From contig NZ_CP103371.1 of NCBI RefSeq assembly GCF_024802625.1, forward strand, positions 1,674,001 through 1,738,000: a DNA stretch of 64,000 bases. Direction: 5' to 3'. Source of the DNA: Massilia sp. H6. Lineage in GTDB: Bacteria > Pseudomonadota > Gammaproteobacteria > Burkholderiales > Burkholderiaceae_D. Under the pieces are notes generated by a model. It saw only the letters and a program-made list of their open reading frames with translations. It did no database searches and was not told where the DNA came from. This document shows, in pieces, positions 9,004-18,627 of this stretch. Position 1 is the first letter of the stretch, and every line of letters begins with the position of its first letter. The position numbers and the translations under genes were made by a program.

Positions 9004-9441
9004 ATGTATGCAGTAATGAAACAAAATCAGATCCGGCGCGCCGGCGGTTTCACGCTACTCGAGCTGCTGGTCGTGATCGTGATCATCGGCCTGCTGGCCG
9101 CCTATGTCGGTCCTAAATATTTCTCCCAGCTGGGCAAGTCCGAAGTCACGGTGGCCAAGGCCCAGATCGAAGCCTTCGACAAGTCGCTCGACACCTACCG
9201 GCTCGACGTCGGTCGTTATCCCACTTCCGAAGAAGGCCTGGGCGCCCTGATGACCGCGCCGCCGAGTGCCGGCGCCAAATGGAACGGGCCTTACCTGAAG
9301 AAGGGCGTACCGCAGGATCCATGGGGCCGGGTCTACCAGTACCGCGCGCCGGGCAGCAAGGCCGAGTACGAGATCATCTCGCTGGGCAAGGATGGCCAGC
9401 CCGGCGGGACCGGCGACAACGCCGACATCTCGTCGCAGTAA
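9004..9441 (+). CDS. gspG: Type II secretion major pseudopilin, GspG-like
   Basis: Major pseudopilin that builds the periplasmic pseudopilus. Class III prepilin signal: a 15-residue leader ending AGG, cleaved before FTLLELLVV, with the conserved Glu5. The body has the GspG signature: DVGRYPTSEEGLGALM, WNGPYLKKGVPQDPWGRVYQYRAPG, and a Gly/Asp-rich end (GDNADISS) like the calcium-binding loop of GspG. 145 aa matches the family. GAGGAG 8 nt before the ATG fixes the start; a second ATG lies 12 nt further in. First gene of an operon that runs to 18621. Confidence 0.93.
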   Translation: MYAVMKQNQIRRAGGFTLLELLVVIVIIGLLAAYVGPKYFSQLGKSEVTVAKAQIEAFDKSLDTYRLDVGRYPTSEEGLGALMTAPPSAGAKWNGPYLKKGVPQDPWGRVYQYRAPGSKAEYEIISLGKDGQPGGTGDNADISSQ

Positions 9442-9487
9442 TTCGCTGCAGCGCCACTTCTCCCAGTTCTAAGCCGGACACGCCTCC

Positions 9488-10678
9488 ATGCAGTTTGCCG
9501 TCCGTACCCTCGCGCCTGACATGTCGATCGAGAACATCGTTGTCGACGCCAACGATGCACTCGAGGCGCGCCGCCAGGTCGAGGCGCGCGGCCTGTTCGT
9601 CAGCACGGTCGAGCCGGCGCGCGGTGGCAGGCGCCTTGCCCGCCAGCGCGCCGGCAAGCTCTCGATCGTGCTGTTCAGCCAGGAGCTGCTGGCCCTGCTC
9701 AACGCCGGCCTGGGCATCGTCGAAAGCCTCGAGGCGCTGCTGGAAAAGGAAGCCAATCCCGGCGCGCGCAGCGTGCTCGAAGGCCTGCTTGGCGGCCTGC
9801 GCGAGGGCAAGCGCTTCTCGGCGGTGCTGGCAAGCCAGGCGGATCTGTTCCCGCCTTTGTATGTCGGTATCGTGCGCGCCGCCGAAGGCACCAGCGACCT
9901 GCCGCGCGCGCTGGCGCGCTATATCGATTACCAGCAGCGCATCGACACGGTGCGCAGCAAGATCGTCAGTGCGTCGATCTATCCGGTTATTCTGCTGATG
10001 GTGGGTGGCGGCGTGAGCGGCTTTCTGGTGGGCTACGTGGTGCCGAAGTTCGCCGAGGTGTATCACGGGGCGGGGCGCTCGCTGCCATGGATGTCGCAGC
10101 TGCTGCTCGACTGGGGCAAGTTCGCTTCGAACAACGGCACGGTCATTGCGATCACGGCGCTGCTGCTGCTAACTAGCGTGATCGCCGGCGTACGCCACCT
10201 GCTGCGTACCGGCGGCGTCGCGCGCCTGCTGGCACGCCTGCCGGGCATCGGCGAGCGCGCCCGCATCTACGAACTGTCGCGCCTGTACCTGACCCTGGGC
10301 ATGCTGGCCGAAGGCGGCATCACCGTCGTCAATGCCATCGAGACCGTGCAGTCGATGGTCTCGGGCACCGTGGCCAAGGGCCTGGGCCAGGCGCGGCTGG
10401 CGATCGAATCGGGCCAGCCGCTGTCGCATGCCTTCGAAGCCAATGGCCTGACCACGCCGATCTCGCTGCGCATGCTGCGGGTAGGCGAGCGCACCGGCGA
10501 CATGGGACCGATGCTGACCCAGTCGGCCGCGTTCTACGATGGCGAGATCACGCGCTGGATCGACCGCTTCACCCGCACCTTCGAGCCGCTGCTGATGGCC
10601 GCCATTGGCTTGGTGGTCGGCGCCATCGTGGTATTGCTGTACATGCCGATCTTCGACCTTGCCGGTGACATGTCATGA
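9488..10678 (+). CDS. gspF: Type II secretion inner-membrane protein GspF
   Basis: Polytopic inner-membrane platform protein of the type II secretion/type IV pilus family (396 aa). Two GspF domains are visible (about 60-185 and 265-390), each followed by hydrophobic segments (IYPVILLMVGGGVSGFLVGYVVP; LLMAAIGLVVGAIVVLLYMPIF). The N-terminal cytoplasmic segment starts MQFAVRTLAPD and includes a short domain for contact with the ATPase. The gene lies 46 nt after gspG and ends just before the ATPase gene. Confidence 0.93.
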   Translation: MQFAVRTLAPDMSIENIVVDANDALEARRQVEARGLFVSTVEPARGGRRLARQRAGKLSIVLFSQELLALLNAGLGIVESLEALLEKEANPGARSVLEGLLGGLREGKRFSAVLASQADLFPPLYVGIVRAAEGTSDLPRALARYIDYQQRIDTVRSKIVSASIYPVILLMVGGGVSGFLVGYVVPKFAEVYHGAGRSLPWMSQLLLDWGKFASNNGTVIAITALLLLTSVIAGVRHLLRTGGVARLLARLPGIGERARIYELSRLYLTLGMLAEGGITVVNAIETVQSMVSGTVAKGLGQARLAIESGQPLSHAFEANGLTTPISLRMLRVGERTGDMGPMLTQSAAFYDGEITRWIDRFTRTFEPLLMAAIGLVVGAIVVLLYMPIFDLAGDMS

Positions 10679-10688
10679 AAGCGATGTC

Positions 10689-12363
<1,675 letters not shown>

Positions 12364-12371
<8 letters not shown>

Positions 12372-13170
12372 GACTGGACAATCGCTGCGCCTGGGCATTG
12401 CCTCGGACGGGCTGGCGCTGCTGCGCGTGGGCGGCGTGCTCGCCCCAGGCGCCGAGGTAGTGGCCGTGCAGCCAGTCGAAGCCGGCGCGCCCGATGCGCT
12501 GGCGATCGGCCTGCGCGCGCTGCTGCTCGAGGCCGCGCCGCGCGGCTGGCCGCTGACGGTGGTGCTGGCCGACGAGCTGGTGCGCCTGTGGCCGGTGACG
12601 CCGCCGCGCGGCGCTTCGCGCCTGGGCGACCTGCAGGCCGCCGCCGCCTTTCGCTTCCAGGCATTGTTCGGCGCGCCGCCGGCGCAATGGCGCATCAGCG
12701 CCGACTGGAGCGCAAGCCGGCCTTTCCTGGCCGCGGCCGTGCCCGTGGCCCTGCTGGAATTGCTGGAAGCGCTGGCGCGCGAATACCGGCTGCACCTGGT
12801 CGAGGCAGAGCCGCAGTTCGTCGCGGCGATGAACGCCTGGCGCCGCGAACGCCGGCCCGGCGCCTGGTTTGGACTGGTGCATGGTGGCGTGCTGACGCTG
12901 GCAGCCTTTGACGGTACCGCGCTGGCCGCCGTGCGCACCGCGCCGATCCCGGAAGACGCCGACCGCGACTGGCTCGAGGCCCACGTCGCGCGCGAGGCGC
13001 TGCGGGTGGGGGTAGGGCGGCCCGAGCGCCTGCAGCTGTGCGGGGCCGTGCCGGGCGGCTGGGCCAGTGCTGCAGGCCGCCTGAAATTTGCCTGCACCGT
13101 GCTCGAAGACGACAGCCTGGGCGACTGGCCACTGCATGTGCGCCTGGCGCGTACCGGAATCAAGACATGA
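12364..13170 (+). CDS. PilM/GspL-like cytoplasmic platform protein (268 aa)
   Basis: Probably the actin-fold cytoplasmic partner that ties the ATPase to the inner-membrane platform, equivalent to PilM or to the N-terminal half of GspL. Evidence is mostly position and architecture: soluble, no membrane helix, starts LGIASDGLALLRVGG, has TVVLADELVRLWPVTPP in the middle and a GlyGly-containing (FGLVHGGVLTLAAFDG) second subdomain like the ATPase fold. It is shorter than classical GspL because the periplasmic part is encoded separately by the next gene. Overlaps gspE by 8 nt and the next gene by 4 nt. Confidence 0.65.
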
Positions 13171-13715
13171 AGCGACTCCACATCGATTTCGCGCCACGCT
13201 CGCTACACCGGACCTTGTTCCGCACGCCCGGGCGCATCGCCTTCTTGGCCGTGGCGTTCGGCTGCCTGCTACTGGTCGCGGCGACGCATTGGAGCGCCTA
13301 CCGCGAGCAGCGCGAGCAGCTCGATGCGCTGCACGCCGCGTTGGCGGCGCGCAGCCTGGCCGCGCGCCCGCACCAGGTATCCGAGCGGTCGAAGCCGGCC
13401 TTGCCCGAAGCCCAGGTGCAGGCGGTGAACAACGCCATCATGCAGCTCAACCTGCCGTGGCGCGACCTGGTCGAGGCCGTGCGCGCGGCCACGCCGCCGG
13501 ATGTGGCGCTGCTGGCGCTGGAACCCGATGCCAGGCAGCGCAGCCTGCGCATCACGGCCGAGACCCGCACTAGCGACGACATGCTGGCCTATGTGGCGCG
13601 GATGCAGGAGCAGGGGTGGTTCGCGTCGGTCGTGCTGACCCGTCACGAAATCGCCGAAGAAGATCCGAACCGTCCGCTGCGTTTCCAGCTCAGCGCACAG
13701 TGGGGCGGCCAATGA
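13167..13715 (+). CDS. PilN-like inner-membrane protein (182 aa)
   Basis: Single-pass inner-membrane protein: short basic N-terminus, one transmembrane helix (about 26-45, IAFLAVAFGCLLLVAA), a coiled-coil-prone stretch (REQREQLDALHAALAARS), then a small ferredoxin-like periplasmic domain with LNLPWRDLVEAVRAATPPDVALLALEPD. That phrase is typical of PilN and the GspL C-terminal region. It starts at an ATGA overlap with the preceding stop and ends the same way on the next gene. Role inferred: pairs with the PilO-like protein to form the periplasmic part of the platform. Confidence 0.72.
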   Translation: MKRLHIDFAPRSLHRTLFRTPGRIAFLAVAFGCLLLVAATHWSAYREQREQLDALHAALAARSLAARPHQVSERSKPALPEAQVQAVNNAIMQLNLPWRDLVEAVRAATPPDVALLALEPDARQRSLRITAETRTSDDMLAYVARMQEQGWFASVVLTRHEIAEEDPNRPLRFQLSAQWGGQ

Positions 13716-14278
13716 ACACGCTTGACTTGCTGACGTGGTGGCTGCGCCTGCAATTATGGGTGCGGCGCGTGAACCCGGTCATTGCGGGGGCAGTTGGCTT
13801 GCTGGTGCTGGTCAATGGCGCCTTGATCTGGCTGGCAGTGGCGCGCGCCGAGCTGGAACAGCAATACGCGGCGGCGCGCAGCCAGGCCGCGCTGCCGGCG
13901 GCGGCGCCGCCGGTCGCGCCGCCCGACGCCAACCAGAACCTGGCGCAGTTCTATGGCGCGCTGGGCGAGCGCCGCCAGGTCGAGCGCCAGTTGAAGATGC
14001 TGTTCGCGCTGGCCGCCAAAAACGGCCTGGTGCTGCGCCAGGGCGAATACCGCAGCAACTACGACCGCGCGGCAAAGCTCTACACCTACCACATCAATTT
14101 GCCGGTAACGGGCAAGTATGCGGCCATCTGGCAGTTCGCCTTCGACGCGCTGCGCGCGCTGCCGCATGCTTCGCTCGACGACGTGAGCTTTCGCCGCGAC
14201 GCCATTGGCGTCGATGCCGTCGAGGCGCGCCTGCGCATGACGCTATACCTGTCCGCAGCGCCGGGGGAGGTGCGATGA
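13712..14278 (+). CDS. PilO/GspM-like inner-membrane protein (188 aa)
   Basis: Single-pass membrane protein: helix at about 22-43 (NPVIAGAVGLLVLVNGALIWLAV), a coiled-coil stretch (RAELEQQYAAARSQAAL), an Ala/Pro linker (58-70) and a periplasmic domain with the PilO/GspM-like pattern YGALGERRQVERQLKMLFALAAKNGLVLRQGEYR and YHINLPVTGKYAAIWQFAFDALRALPHASLDDVSF. Translationally coupled to both neighbours by ATGA overlaps. Assignment rests on topology, size and order; the sequence match to PilO is reasonable but not certain. Confidence 0.7.
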   Translation: MNTLDLLTWWLRLQLWVRRVNPVIAGAVGLLVLVNGALIWLAVARAELEQQYAAARSQAALPAAAPPVAPPDANQNLAQFYGALGERRQVERQLKMLFALAAKNGLVLRQGEYRSNYDRAAKLYTYHINLPVTGKYAAIWQFAFDALRALPHASLDDVSFRRDAIGVDAVEARLRMTLYLSAAPGEVR

Positions 14279-14844
14279 GGCCGCGCCACCTTGCCATGGG
14301 AGCCGCACTGGTGCTGGCCGCCGCCCTGGTGGTGTTTGGCGACAGCACGCCGGACGACGCCGTGGCCGAGCCGGTCGTGCGGGTTGAGCGGGTCGAGTCC
14401 ACACCGGCCGCCAGATCGCCCGCCGCCGGCGCCGCCGAAGTGGCGGTCTTGCGCCTGGTGCCGCGCGCAAGCCTGATCGGCCTTGACGACGACCGTTTCG
14501 GCGAGGGCGAGGGCGAGGGTGAGGGCAAGGGCAGGGACGAAGGCGCGCTGTTCGGGCGCCAGGACTGGACCCCGCCGCCGCCGCCGCCGCCGCCCCCGCC
14601 CGAGCCGGTTGCGCCGGCGCCGCCGCCGAGCGCGCCGCCCCTGCCATTTACCTTCATCGGAAAATCGCTCCAGGACGGCGTATGGGAGATATATCTCGCC
14701 CGCGGCGAGCGCAGTTTTTCGGTACGCGAGAACATGGTCATTGACGGCAACTATCGCGTCGACGCGATCAAGCCGCCGGTGCTGATCCTGACCTACCTGC
14801 CGCTGAACCAGGTTCAGCAGCTCAATATTGGAGTATTCGACTGA
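14275..14844 (+). CDS. GspC/PilP-like periplasmic linker protein with GE repeat and polyproline
   Basis: Probably links the inner-membrane platform to the secretin, as GspC or PilP do. An N-terminal hydrophobic anchor (about 5-22) is followed by a flexible region with a Gly-Glu repeat (GEGEGEGEGKG) and ten consecutive prolines. The C-terminal domain (about 125-189) has the HR/PilP-like pattern FTFIGKSLQDGVWEIYLARG, SVRENMVIDGNYRVDAIKPP and LILTYLPLNQVQQLNIG. The repeats are encoded by GGCGAG and CCG runs (14500-14531 and 14571-14602) and are likely length-variable. ATGA overlap with the upstream gene; its stop overlaps the secretin ATG by one base. Confidence 0.65.
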   Translation: MRPRHLAMGAALVLAAALVVFGDSTPDDAVAEPVVRVERVESTPAARSPAAGAAEVAVLRLVPRASLIGLDDDRFGEGEGEGEGKGRDEGALFGRQDWTPPPPPPPPPPEPVAPAPPPSAPPLPFTFIGKSLQDGVWEIYLARGERSFSVRENMVIDGNYRVDAIKPPVLILTYLPLNQVQQLNIGVFD

Positions 14845-16883
14845 TGGTTCGTTTCCGGAATACTGCGCTGGCAGCGTGCATGATGACCGTGCTGCTGGCC
14901 GGCTGCGCAGGACAGCGCGCCTACCAGCAGGGCACTGCCCTGGTGGCGAAAGACCAGGTCGCGGCTGGCCTGGTGAAATACCAGGAGGCAGTGGCCGCCG
15001 ACCCGAATAACGCGCAGTACAAGAGCGCCTACCTGCGCACGCGTGACAGCGCCGCCGCGCGCCTGCTGGGCCAGGCCGAGGATGCGCTGGCGGGCGGCCA
15101 GCCCGAGCTGGCGCTGCAGGACTACCGCCGCGTCCTTGGCTTCGATCCAGCCAACGAGCGCGCCCGTGCCGGCCTGCGCGCGATCGAGGCCGATCGCCGC
15201 CACGCCAGCATGATGGAAGCGGCGCGCGCCGCGCTCGAGAAAAACGAGCTCGATAGCGCGCGCCAGAAGCTTGGCGCCGTGCTGACCGAACGTCCGGGCC
15301 ACGAGCCGGCGCGCCAGCTGCTGCTCGAGATCGACCAGAAGGCCGAGGCCGTGCCCGCTGGCGAAGCCGCGCTGGCGGCGAGCTTTCGCAAGCCGATCAG
15401 TCTCGAGTTCCGCGACGCCCCGCTCAAGCAGGTGTTCGAGATCATCTCGCGCCACTCGGGCCTGAACTTCGTCTTCGACAAGGACGTCAAGGCCGATAAC
15501 CGCACCTCGATCTTCCTGAAGAACAGTACGGTGGAAGCGGCGGTGTACTACCTGTTGATGACCAACCAGCTCGAGCGCCAGGTCATGGACGGCAATACCA
15601 TCCTGATCTACCCGAACATCGCGGCCAAGCTGAAGGAATACCAGGAGATGACGGTCAAGACCTTCTTCCTGGCCAACGCCGACGCCAAGAACATCGCCAA
15701 CACCTTCAAGACCATCCTCAAGGCGCGCGACGTGGTGGTGGACGAGAAGCTCAATCTGGTGATCCTGCGCGACAGCCCGGAAGCGGTGCGCGTGGCCACC
15801 CAGCTGGTGGCCCTGCAGGACGTGCCCGAACCGGAAGTCATGCTCGACGTCGAAGTGCTCGAGATCAAGCGCAGCCGCATTACCGACCTGGGCATCTCGT
15901 GGCCAGGATCGCTGTCCTTCGCCCCCCTGGCCGGCCTCGATGGCGCCCCGCTCACCATCGACCAGTTGCGCGGCCTGAACCGCGGCAACATCGGCGTGAT
16001 CAGCGACCTGAGCGCCACCGTCAATGCCAACAAGATCGATGGCGATTCCAACACCCTGGCCAATCCGCGCATCCGCGTGCGCAACAAGGAAAAGGCCAAG
16101 GTCGTCATTGGCGACAAGATCCCGAACATCTCGACCACGATCTCGTCCGGCGTGGGCGGCTTCGCTTCCGAATCGGTCAACTATGTCGATGTCGGCCTGA
16201 CCTTGAACGTCGAGCCGACCATCTACCTGAATAACGAAGTGGCGATCCGCATCTCGCTCGAGGTCAGCACCTTGGGCGAATCGGTCACGACGCGCGCCGG
16301 CACCGTGGCCTACCGCATCGGTACCCGCTCGGCCACCACGCTGCTGCAGCTCAAGGATGGCGAGAACCAGGTGCTGGCCGGCCTGATCAGCAATGAAGAC
16401 CGCTCCAGCGGCAGCAAGGTGCCGGGCATCGGCGACCTGCCGATCATCGGCCGCCTGTTCGGCAGCACGCGCGACCAGAACGACCGCACCGAGATCGTGC
16501 TGTCGATCACGCCGCGCCTGGTGCGCACCGTGCAGCGCCCTCCGGCGTCGGCGTCCGAATTTGGCGCCGGCACCGAAGCGAGCTTCCGCCGCCGCCCCGA
16601 CACCGCGGTGCGCGCACCAGTCCAGCTGCCGGGCGCCGCTGCCGCCGCCGCCCGCGCCGCCACCGCCACCGCCGGCGCCGCCACGGTGCCTGGCGCGCCC
16701 GCCGCGCCGCTGTCGGTGCCTCCATCGCAGCTGCCGGTGACTCCGCAAACCGGTTCGCCGCAATCGGCGCCGCCGGGCGCGCTGCCGACGCCGCCAGTGG
16801 TTGCGCCGCCCGCCACGCCGGCCAACATCGAGGTGATCCCGGTTGCGCCGCCGCCAGCGGCCACGCCGCCGGCCCGCCAATGA
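14844..16883 (+). CDS. gspD: Type II secretion secretin, lipoprotein (GspD-like)
   Basis: Outer-membrane channel of the secretion system (679 aa). Lipoprotein signal with lipobox LLAGC at about 18-22, which may allow self-targeting without a pilotin. Residues 25-160 form TPR-like helical repeats, unusual for GspD. A short N0/STN domain follows (about 185-265, PISLEFRDAPLKQVFEIISR), then one N1 module (about 270-330) and the secretin core (about 335-580) with VGLTLNVEP, LLQLKDGENQVLAGLIS and VPGIGDLPIIGRLFGS. The last 95 residues are an Ala/Pro-rich tail. Fewer N-domains than classical GspD; closer to type IV pilus or MSHA secretins in layout. Confidence 0.88.
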   Translation: MVRFRNTALAACMMTVLLAGCAGQRAYQQGTALVAKDQVAAGLVKYQEAVAADPNNAQYKSAYLRTRDSAAARLLGQAEDALAGGQPELALQDYRRVLGFDPANERARAGLRAIEADRRHASMMEAARAALEKNELDSARQKLGAVLTERPGHEPARQLLLEIDQKAEAVPAGEAALAASFRKPISLEFRDAPLKQVFEIISRHSGLNFVFDKDVKADNRTSIFLKNSTVEAAVYYLLMTNQLERQVMDGNTILIYPNIAAKLKEYQEMTVKTFFLANADAKNIANTFKTILKARDVVVDEKLNLVILRDSPEAVRVATQLVALQDVPEPEVMLDVEVLEIKRSRITDLGISWPGSLSFAPLAGLDGAPLTIDQLRGLNRGNIGVISDLSATVNANKIDGDSNTLANPRIRVRNKEKAKVVIGDKIPNISTTISSGVGGFASESVNYVDVGLTLNVEPTIYLNNEVAIRISLEVSTLGESVTTRAGTVAYRIGTRSATTLLQLKDGENQVLAGLISNEDRSSGSKVPGIGDLPIIGRLFGSTRDQNDRTEIVLSITPRLVRTVQRPPASASEFGAGTEASFRRRPDTAVRAPVQLPGAAAAAARAATATAGAATVPGAPAAPLSVPPSQLPVTPQTGSPQSAPPGALPTPPVVAPPATPANIEVIPVAPPPAATPPARQ

Positions 16884-16912
16884 CGCCGCCATGAATCAGC
16901 CATGAAGCATCC

Positions 16913-17386
16913 ATGATCGCGCGACGCGGCTTTACCCTGATCGAGCTGCTGGTGACGCTGGCCATTCTGGCCCTGCTGGGCACGCTGGTGGTGCCGGTGG
17001 CCCAGGTCACGGCCCAGCGCCGCGACGAGGCCCAGCTGCGCCGCGCATTGCACGACATCCGCGGCGCCATCGACGCCTACAAGAAAGCCAGCGACGAAGG
17101 CCGGGTGGCCAAGGCCGCCGGCGCCAGCGGCTACCCGCCGCGCCTTGAGGTGCTGGTCGAGGGCGTGCGCGACCTGCGCAGTCCCCGGCAAGCACGGATA
17201 TATTTCTTGCGGCGCTTGCCGCGCGACCCGTTCAATCCCGACCCCGACCTGGCCGACGCCGCCACCTGGGGCAAGCGCAGCTATGCCAGCGAGCCAGACC
17301 AGCCGAAAGAGGGCGACGACGTCTACGATGTGGTGTCGACGTCGGACCGGATCGGGCTCAATGGCATTCCGTATGCAAGATGGTGA
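16913..17386 (+). CDS. Type II secretion pseudopilin (157 aa)
   Basis: Pseudopilin-like protein. A very short prepilin leader (MIARRG) is cleaved before FTLIELLVTLAILALLGTLVVP, with Glu5 present. The body has GspG-like features (RDEAQLRRALHDIRGAIDAYKKASDEG; DPFNPDPDLADAATWGKRSYAS; DVVSTSDRIGLNGIPYARW). It ends with the same Y-A-x-W motif as the next gene product, pointing to duplication within the operon. Probably a pseudopilus subunit; whether it corresponds to GspH or GspI, or is a second GspG-like subunit, cannot be settled from sequence alone. Confidence 0.82.
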   Translation: MIARRGFTLIELLVTLAILALLGTLVVPVAQVTAQRRDEAQLRRALHDIRGAIDAYKKASDEGRVAKAAGASGYPPRLEVLVEGVRDLRSPRQARIYFLRRLPRDPFNPDPDLADAATWGKRSYASEPDQPKEGDDVYDVVSTSDRIGLNGIPYARW

Positions 17387-17393
17387 CCAGGAC

Positions 17394-17792
17394 ATGGTAA
17401 AGACGATGCGCAGTTTCCCGCGGCGCCGGCGCGCCTTTACATTGATCGAGCTGCTGGTGGTGCTGGGTATCGTGGCGCTGCTGCTGACGCTGGCGGTGCC
17501 GCGGTTTTTTCCGAGCATCGACAGCACCCGCGAAACCATTTTGCTGGAAAACCTGCGCAATACGCGCGCGGTCATCGACCAGTTCCATGCCGATACCGGC
17601 CGTTACCCGGACTCCCTCGAGCAGCTGGTGGAAAAAAAATACCTGCGCGAACTGCCGATGGACCCGATCCTGGACAGCCGCGAGGGCTGGATCATCGAGC
17701 CGCCCCCGGAAGGCGAGCAGGGCGTGCTCGGCAACCTGCGCAGCGGCGCGCCCGGCACGGGCCGCAAGGGCGCTCCTTATGCGCAGTGGTAG
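17394..17792 (+). CDS. Type II secretion pseudopilin with Ala at -1 (132 aa)
   Basis: Second pseudopilin-like protein of the set. The leader MVKTMRSFPRRRRA precedes FTLIELLVVLGIVALLLTLAVP, with Glu5 present. The residue before the cleavage point is Ala, where prepilin peptidases normally have Gly. The body matches GspG-type proteins: ENLRNTRAVIDQFHADTGRYPDSLEQLVEKKYLRELPMDPI and a C-terminal GAPYAQW. The start at 17394 is preceded by CCAGG. The gene follows the previous one by 7 nt and overlaps the next by 14 nt. Confidence 0.8.
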   Translation: MVKTMRSFPRRRRAFTLIELLVVLGIVALLLTLAVPRFFPSIDSTRETILLENLRNTRAVIDQFHADTGRYPDSLEQLVEKKYLRELPMDPILDSREGWIIEPPPEGEQGVLGNLRSGAPGTGRKGAPYAQW

Positions 17793-18621
17793 GGTGCGTA
17801 CGACGGGCATGCTGCATCGGGCATTGCGGCGCCAGGCCGGCTTCACTTACCTTGGCCTGATCATCTTTGTTTTCATCGTCGGCATGGTCGGCGCCGCGAC
17901 ACTGAAAGTGGAGTCGCTGCTGCGGCGCGCCCAGGCCGAAACCGAGCTGCTCGAGACCGGCGCCCAATTTGCCGCCGCGCTCAAGAGTTATGCCGAGGCC
18001 ACGCCGCGTGGCCAGCCGCCGCAGCCTTTGACGCTGCAGGAACTGCTGCGCGACCCGCGCTTTCCGAACCCGCGCCGCCACCTGCGCAAGATCTTCGTCG
18101 ATCCGGTCACCGGCCAGGCCGAATGGGGCCTGGTGCGCGCCGGCGACGGCGGGCGCATCCTGGGCGTGCACAGCCTGTCGCAGGCGCAGCCGCTCAAGCT
18201 GGCGAAATTCGACGCGCGCTTTCCCAATTTCGAGAACAAGCGACACCTGGCAGACTGGAAATTCATGGCGACCGGGCAGGGCGCGCTGACGCCTGCCGCG
18301 CCGGGCACGCAGCCAGGGATGGCGCCGCCGCAACCCATCATGGCGCCGCCGCCTGAGGCGCCATCCGGCCCGGTGGCGGCCCCGGTGGCGGCGCAGGCGC
18401 CGATGCAGGAAGTCGCGCCGCCGGCGCGCGCTGAACCGGAACCCGCGTCGGAACCCGCGCCGGAACCCGAGCCGGAACCCGCGCCGCAACCCGAACCCGA
18501 ACCGGAGCCGCCAGCGCCGCCGGCGCAGGACGAGGCCAGCGACGACAGCAAAGTCGATCCCGCAGCGAACAAGGACGAGGACGATCCAAAAGAGCCGCCG
18601 GCGCGCGAATCCGGGCGCTGA
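17779..18621 (+). CDS. Pseudopilin-like protein lacking Glu5, with long acidic/proline tail
   Basis: Prepilin-type protein of about 280 aa. After QAG comes FTYLGLIIFVFIVGMVGAATL: the usual Glu5 is replaced by Gly, a feature otherwise known from the tip pseudopilin GspK. Residues 50-165 form a globular domain (RDPRFPNPRRHLRKIFVDPVTGQAEWGLV ... WKFMATGQ). From about 170 onward the protein is low complexity: Pro/Ala/Met-rich, then EPEPEP repeats and an acidic end (DEASDDSKVDPAANKDEDDPKE). The start at 17779 has AAGG 9 nt upstream; an ATG at 17809 would give a more typical leader length. Last gene of the secretion operon, convergent with murJ with only 6 nt between stops. Confidence 0.75.
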   Translation: MRSGRVRTTGMLHRALRRQAGFTYLGLIIFVFIVGMVGAATLKVESLLRRAQAETELLETGAQFAAALKSYAEATPRGQPPQPLTLQELLRDPRFPNPRRHLRKIFVDPVTGQAEWGLVRAGDGGRILGVHSLSQAQPLKLAKFDARFPNFENKRHLADWKFMATGQGALTPAAPGTQPGMAPPQPIMAPPPEAPSGPVAAPVAAQAPMQEVAPPARAEPEPASEPAPEPEPEPAPQPEPEPEPPAPPAQDEASDDSKVDPAANKDEDDPKEPPARESGR

Positions 18622-18627
18622 ACTGGC

